This document shows, in pieces, positions 12,896 to 13,079 of a stretch of DNA of 13,079 nt (the first letter of the stretch is position 1; the number at the start of each line of letters is the position of its first letter). The position numbers were made by a program, and so were the translations under genes. This stretch comes from Pyrodictiaceae archaeon (lineage in GTDB: Archaea; Thermoproteota; Thermoprotei_A; Sulfolobales; Pyrodictiaceae). Where the stretch lies: assembly GCA_027033675.1 (NCBI GenBank), contig JALVKZ010000127.1, positions 1 to 13,079 on the forward strand, given 5' to 3'. The notes under the pieces were generated by a model. It had not been told where the DNA came from. It did no database searches and saw only the letters and a program-made list of their open reading frames with translations.

Positions 12896-13079
12896 CTACT
12901 CCAAGCTCATCCTGTCAAACAAGTAGCCAGCGACAATCACCAAGCCAGCGTCGAGGAGCAGTAGTGCCCCCAGGTCTATCCATGGATTTATCTGCGCGAC
13001 ACCGACCAGCCAATACCTAGTAGCGTCGACGCTATAAGTCAAGGGATCCATATAGGCTAGGAGCTTGAGCCACCACGGC
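12896..13079 (-). CDS. ABC-2 type transporter permease, C-terminal part (runs off the window)
   Basis: On the minus strand an open frame enters at the right edge and stops at TAG 12896-12898, giving 60 residues. It reads WWLKLLAYMDPLTYSVDATR, then YWLVGVAQINPWIDLGALLL and a final membrane helix ending LFDRMSLE. The phrase NPLTYxVDAxR (here DPLTYSVDATR) after a membrane helix is the hallmark of the C-terminal end of ABC-2 exporter permeases, which work with a separate ATPase on drugs, polysaccharides or other solutes. The ATPase is expected upstream, outside this window. The small membrane protein and the methyltransferase follow on the same strand. Confidence 0.8.
   Translation of the reverse strand, partial: PWWLKLLAYMDPLTYSVDATRYWLVGVAQINPWIDLGALLLLDAGLVIVAGYLFDRMSLE

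Overview
The window looks like the chromosome of a hyperthermophilic crenarchaeon, probably Pyrodictiaceae-like (Pyrodictium, Hyperthermus, Pyrolobus). The support is indirect: dense AGG/AGA arginine and ATA isoleucine codons, many GTG and TTG starts, TATA-like boxes about 26-30 bases before leaderless starts, Shine-Dalgarno (SD) sites on other genes, a PaREP1-family gene, and VapBC-type debris. No rRNA, tRNA, CRISPR array or insertion sequence was seen.

Left part (1-3550). This is AT-richer accessory DNA. It holds a decayed toxin-antitoxin pair on the plus strand (390-1083), a convergent second PIN-toxin module on the minus strand (1195-1756), a PaREP1/HEPN-like gene and an undescribed HExxH protein. 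Both PIN toxins and one antitoxin carry single-base indels at short homopolymers, and reading across the shift restores a good family sequence. The second toxin has also lost its first catalytic aspartate.

Middle (3551-7589). This is metabolic DNA: a ferritin, then an acetate module. An AMP-forming acetyl-CoA synthetase and a SatP/YaaH acetate transporter lie on the minus strand. A GNAT acetyltransferase resembling the Pat catalytic domain is divergent from the synthetase across a short promoter region. Since Pat enzymes elsewhere acetylate the conserved lysine of Acs, present here, the three genes may form an acetate uptake, activation and control unit.

Right part (7787-13079). A TIM-barrel amidohydrolase is followed by two unrecognised soluble proteins, one with four cysteines and one with a proline-rich start. 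The second overlaps an ArsB/NhaD/CitMHS-type permease gene, which is followed by a LysE-like exporter. Converging on these from the right are minus-strand genes: the 3' end of an ABC-2 permease running off the window, a small four-helix membrane protein and a class I methyltransferase.

The observations most worth following up are the homopolymer frameshifts in the PIN modules, the acs/Pat/satP cluster, the two unknown genes joined to the permease, and a chain of stop-start overlaps with a hairpin after the LysE-like gene.
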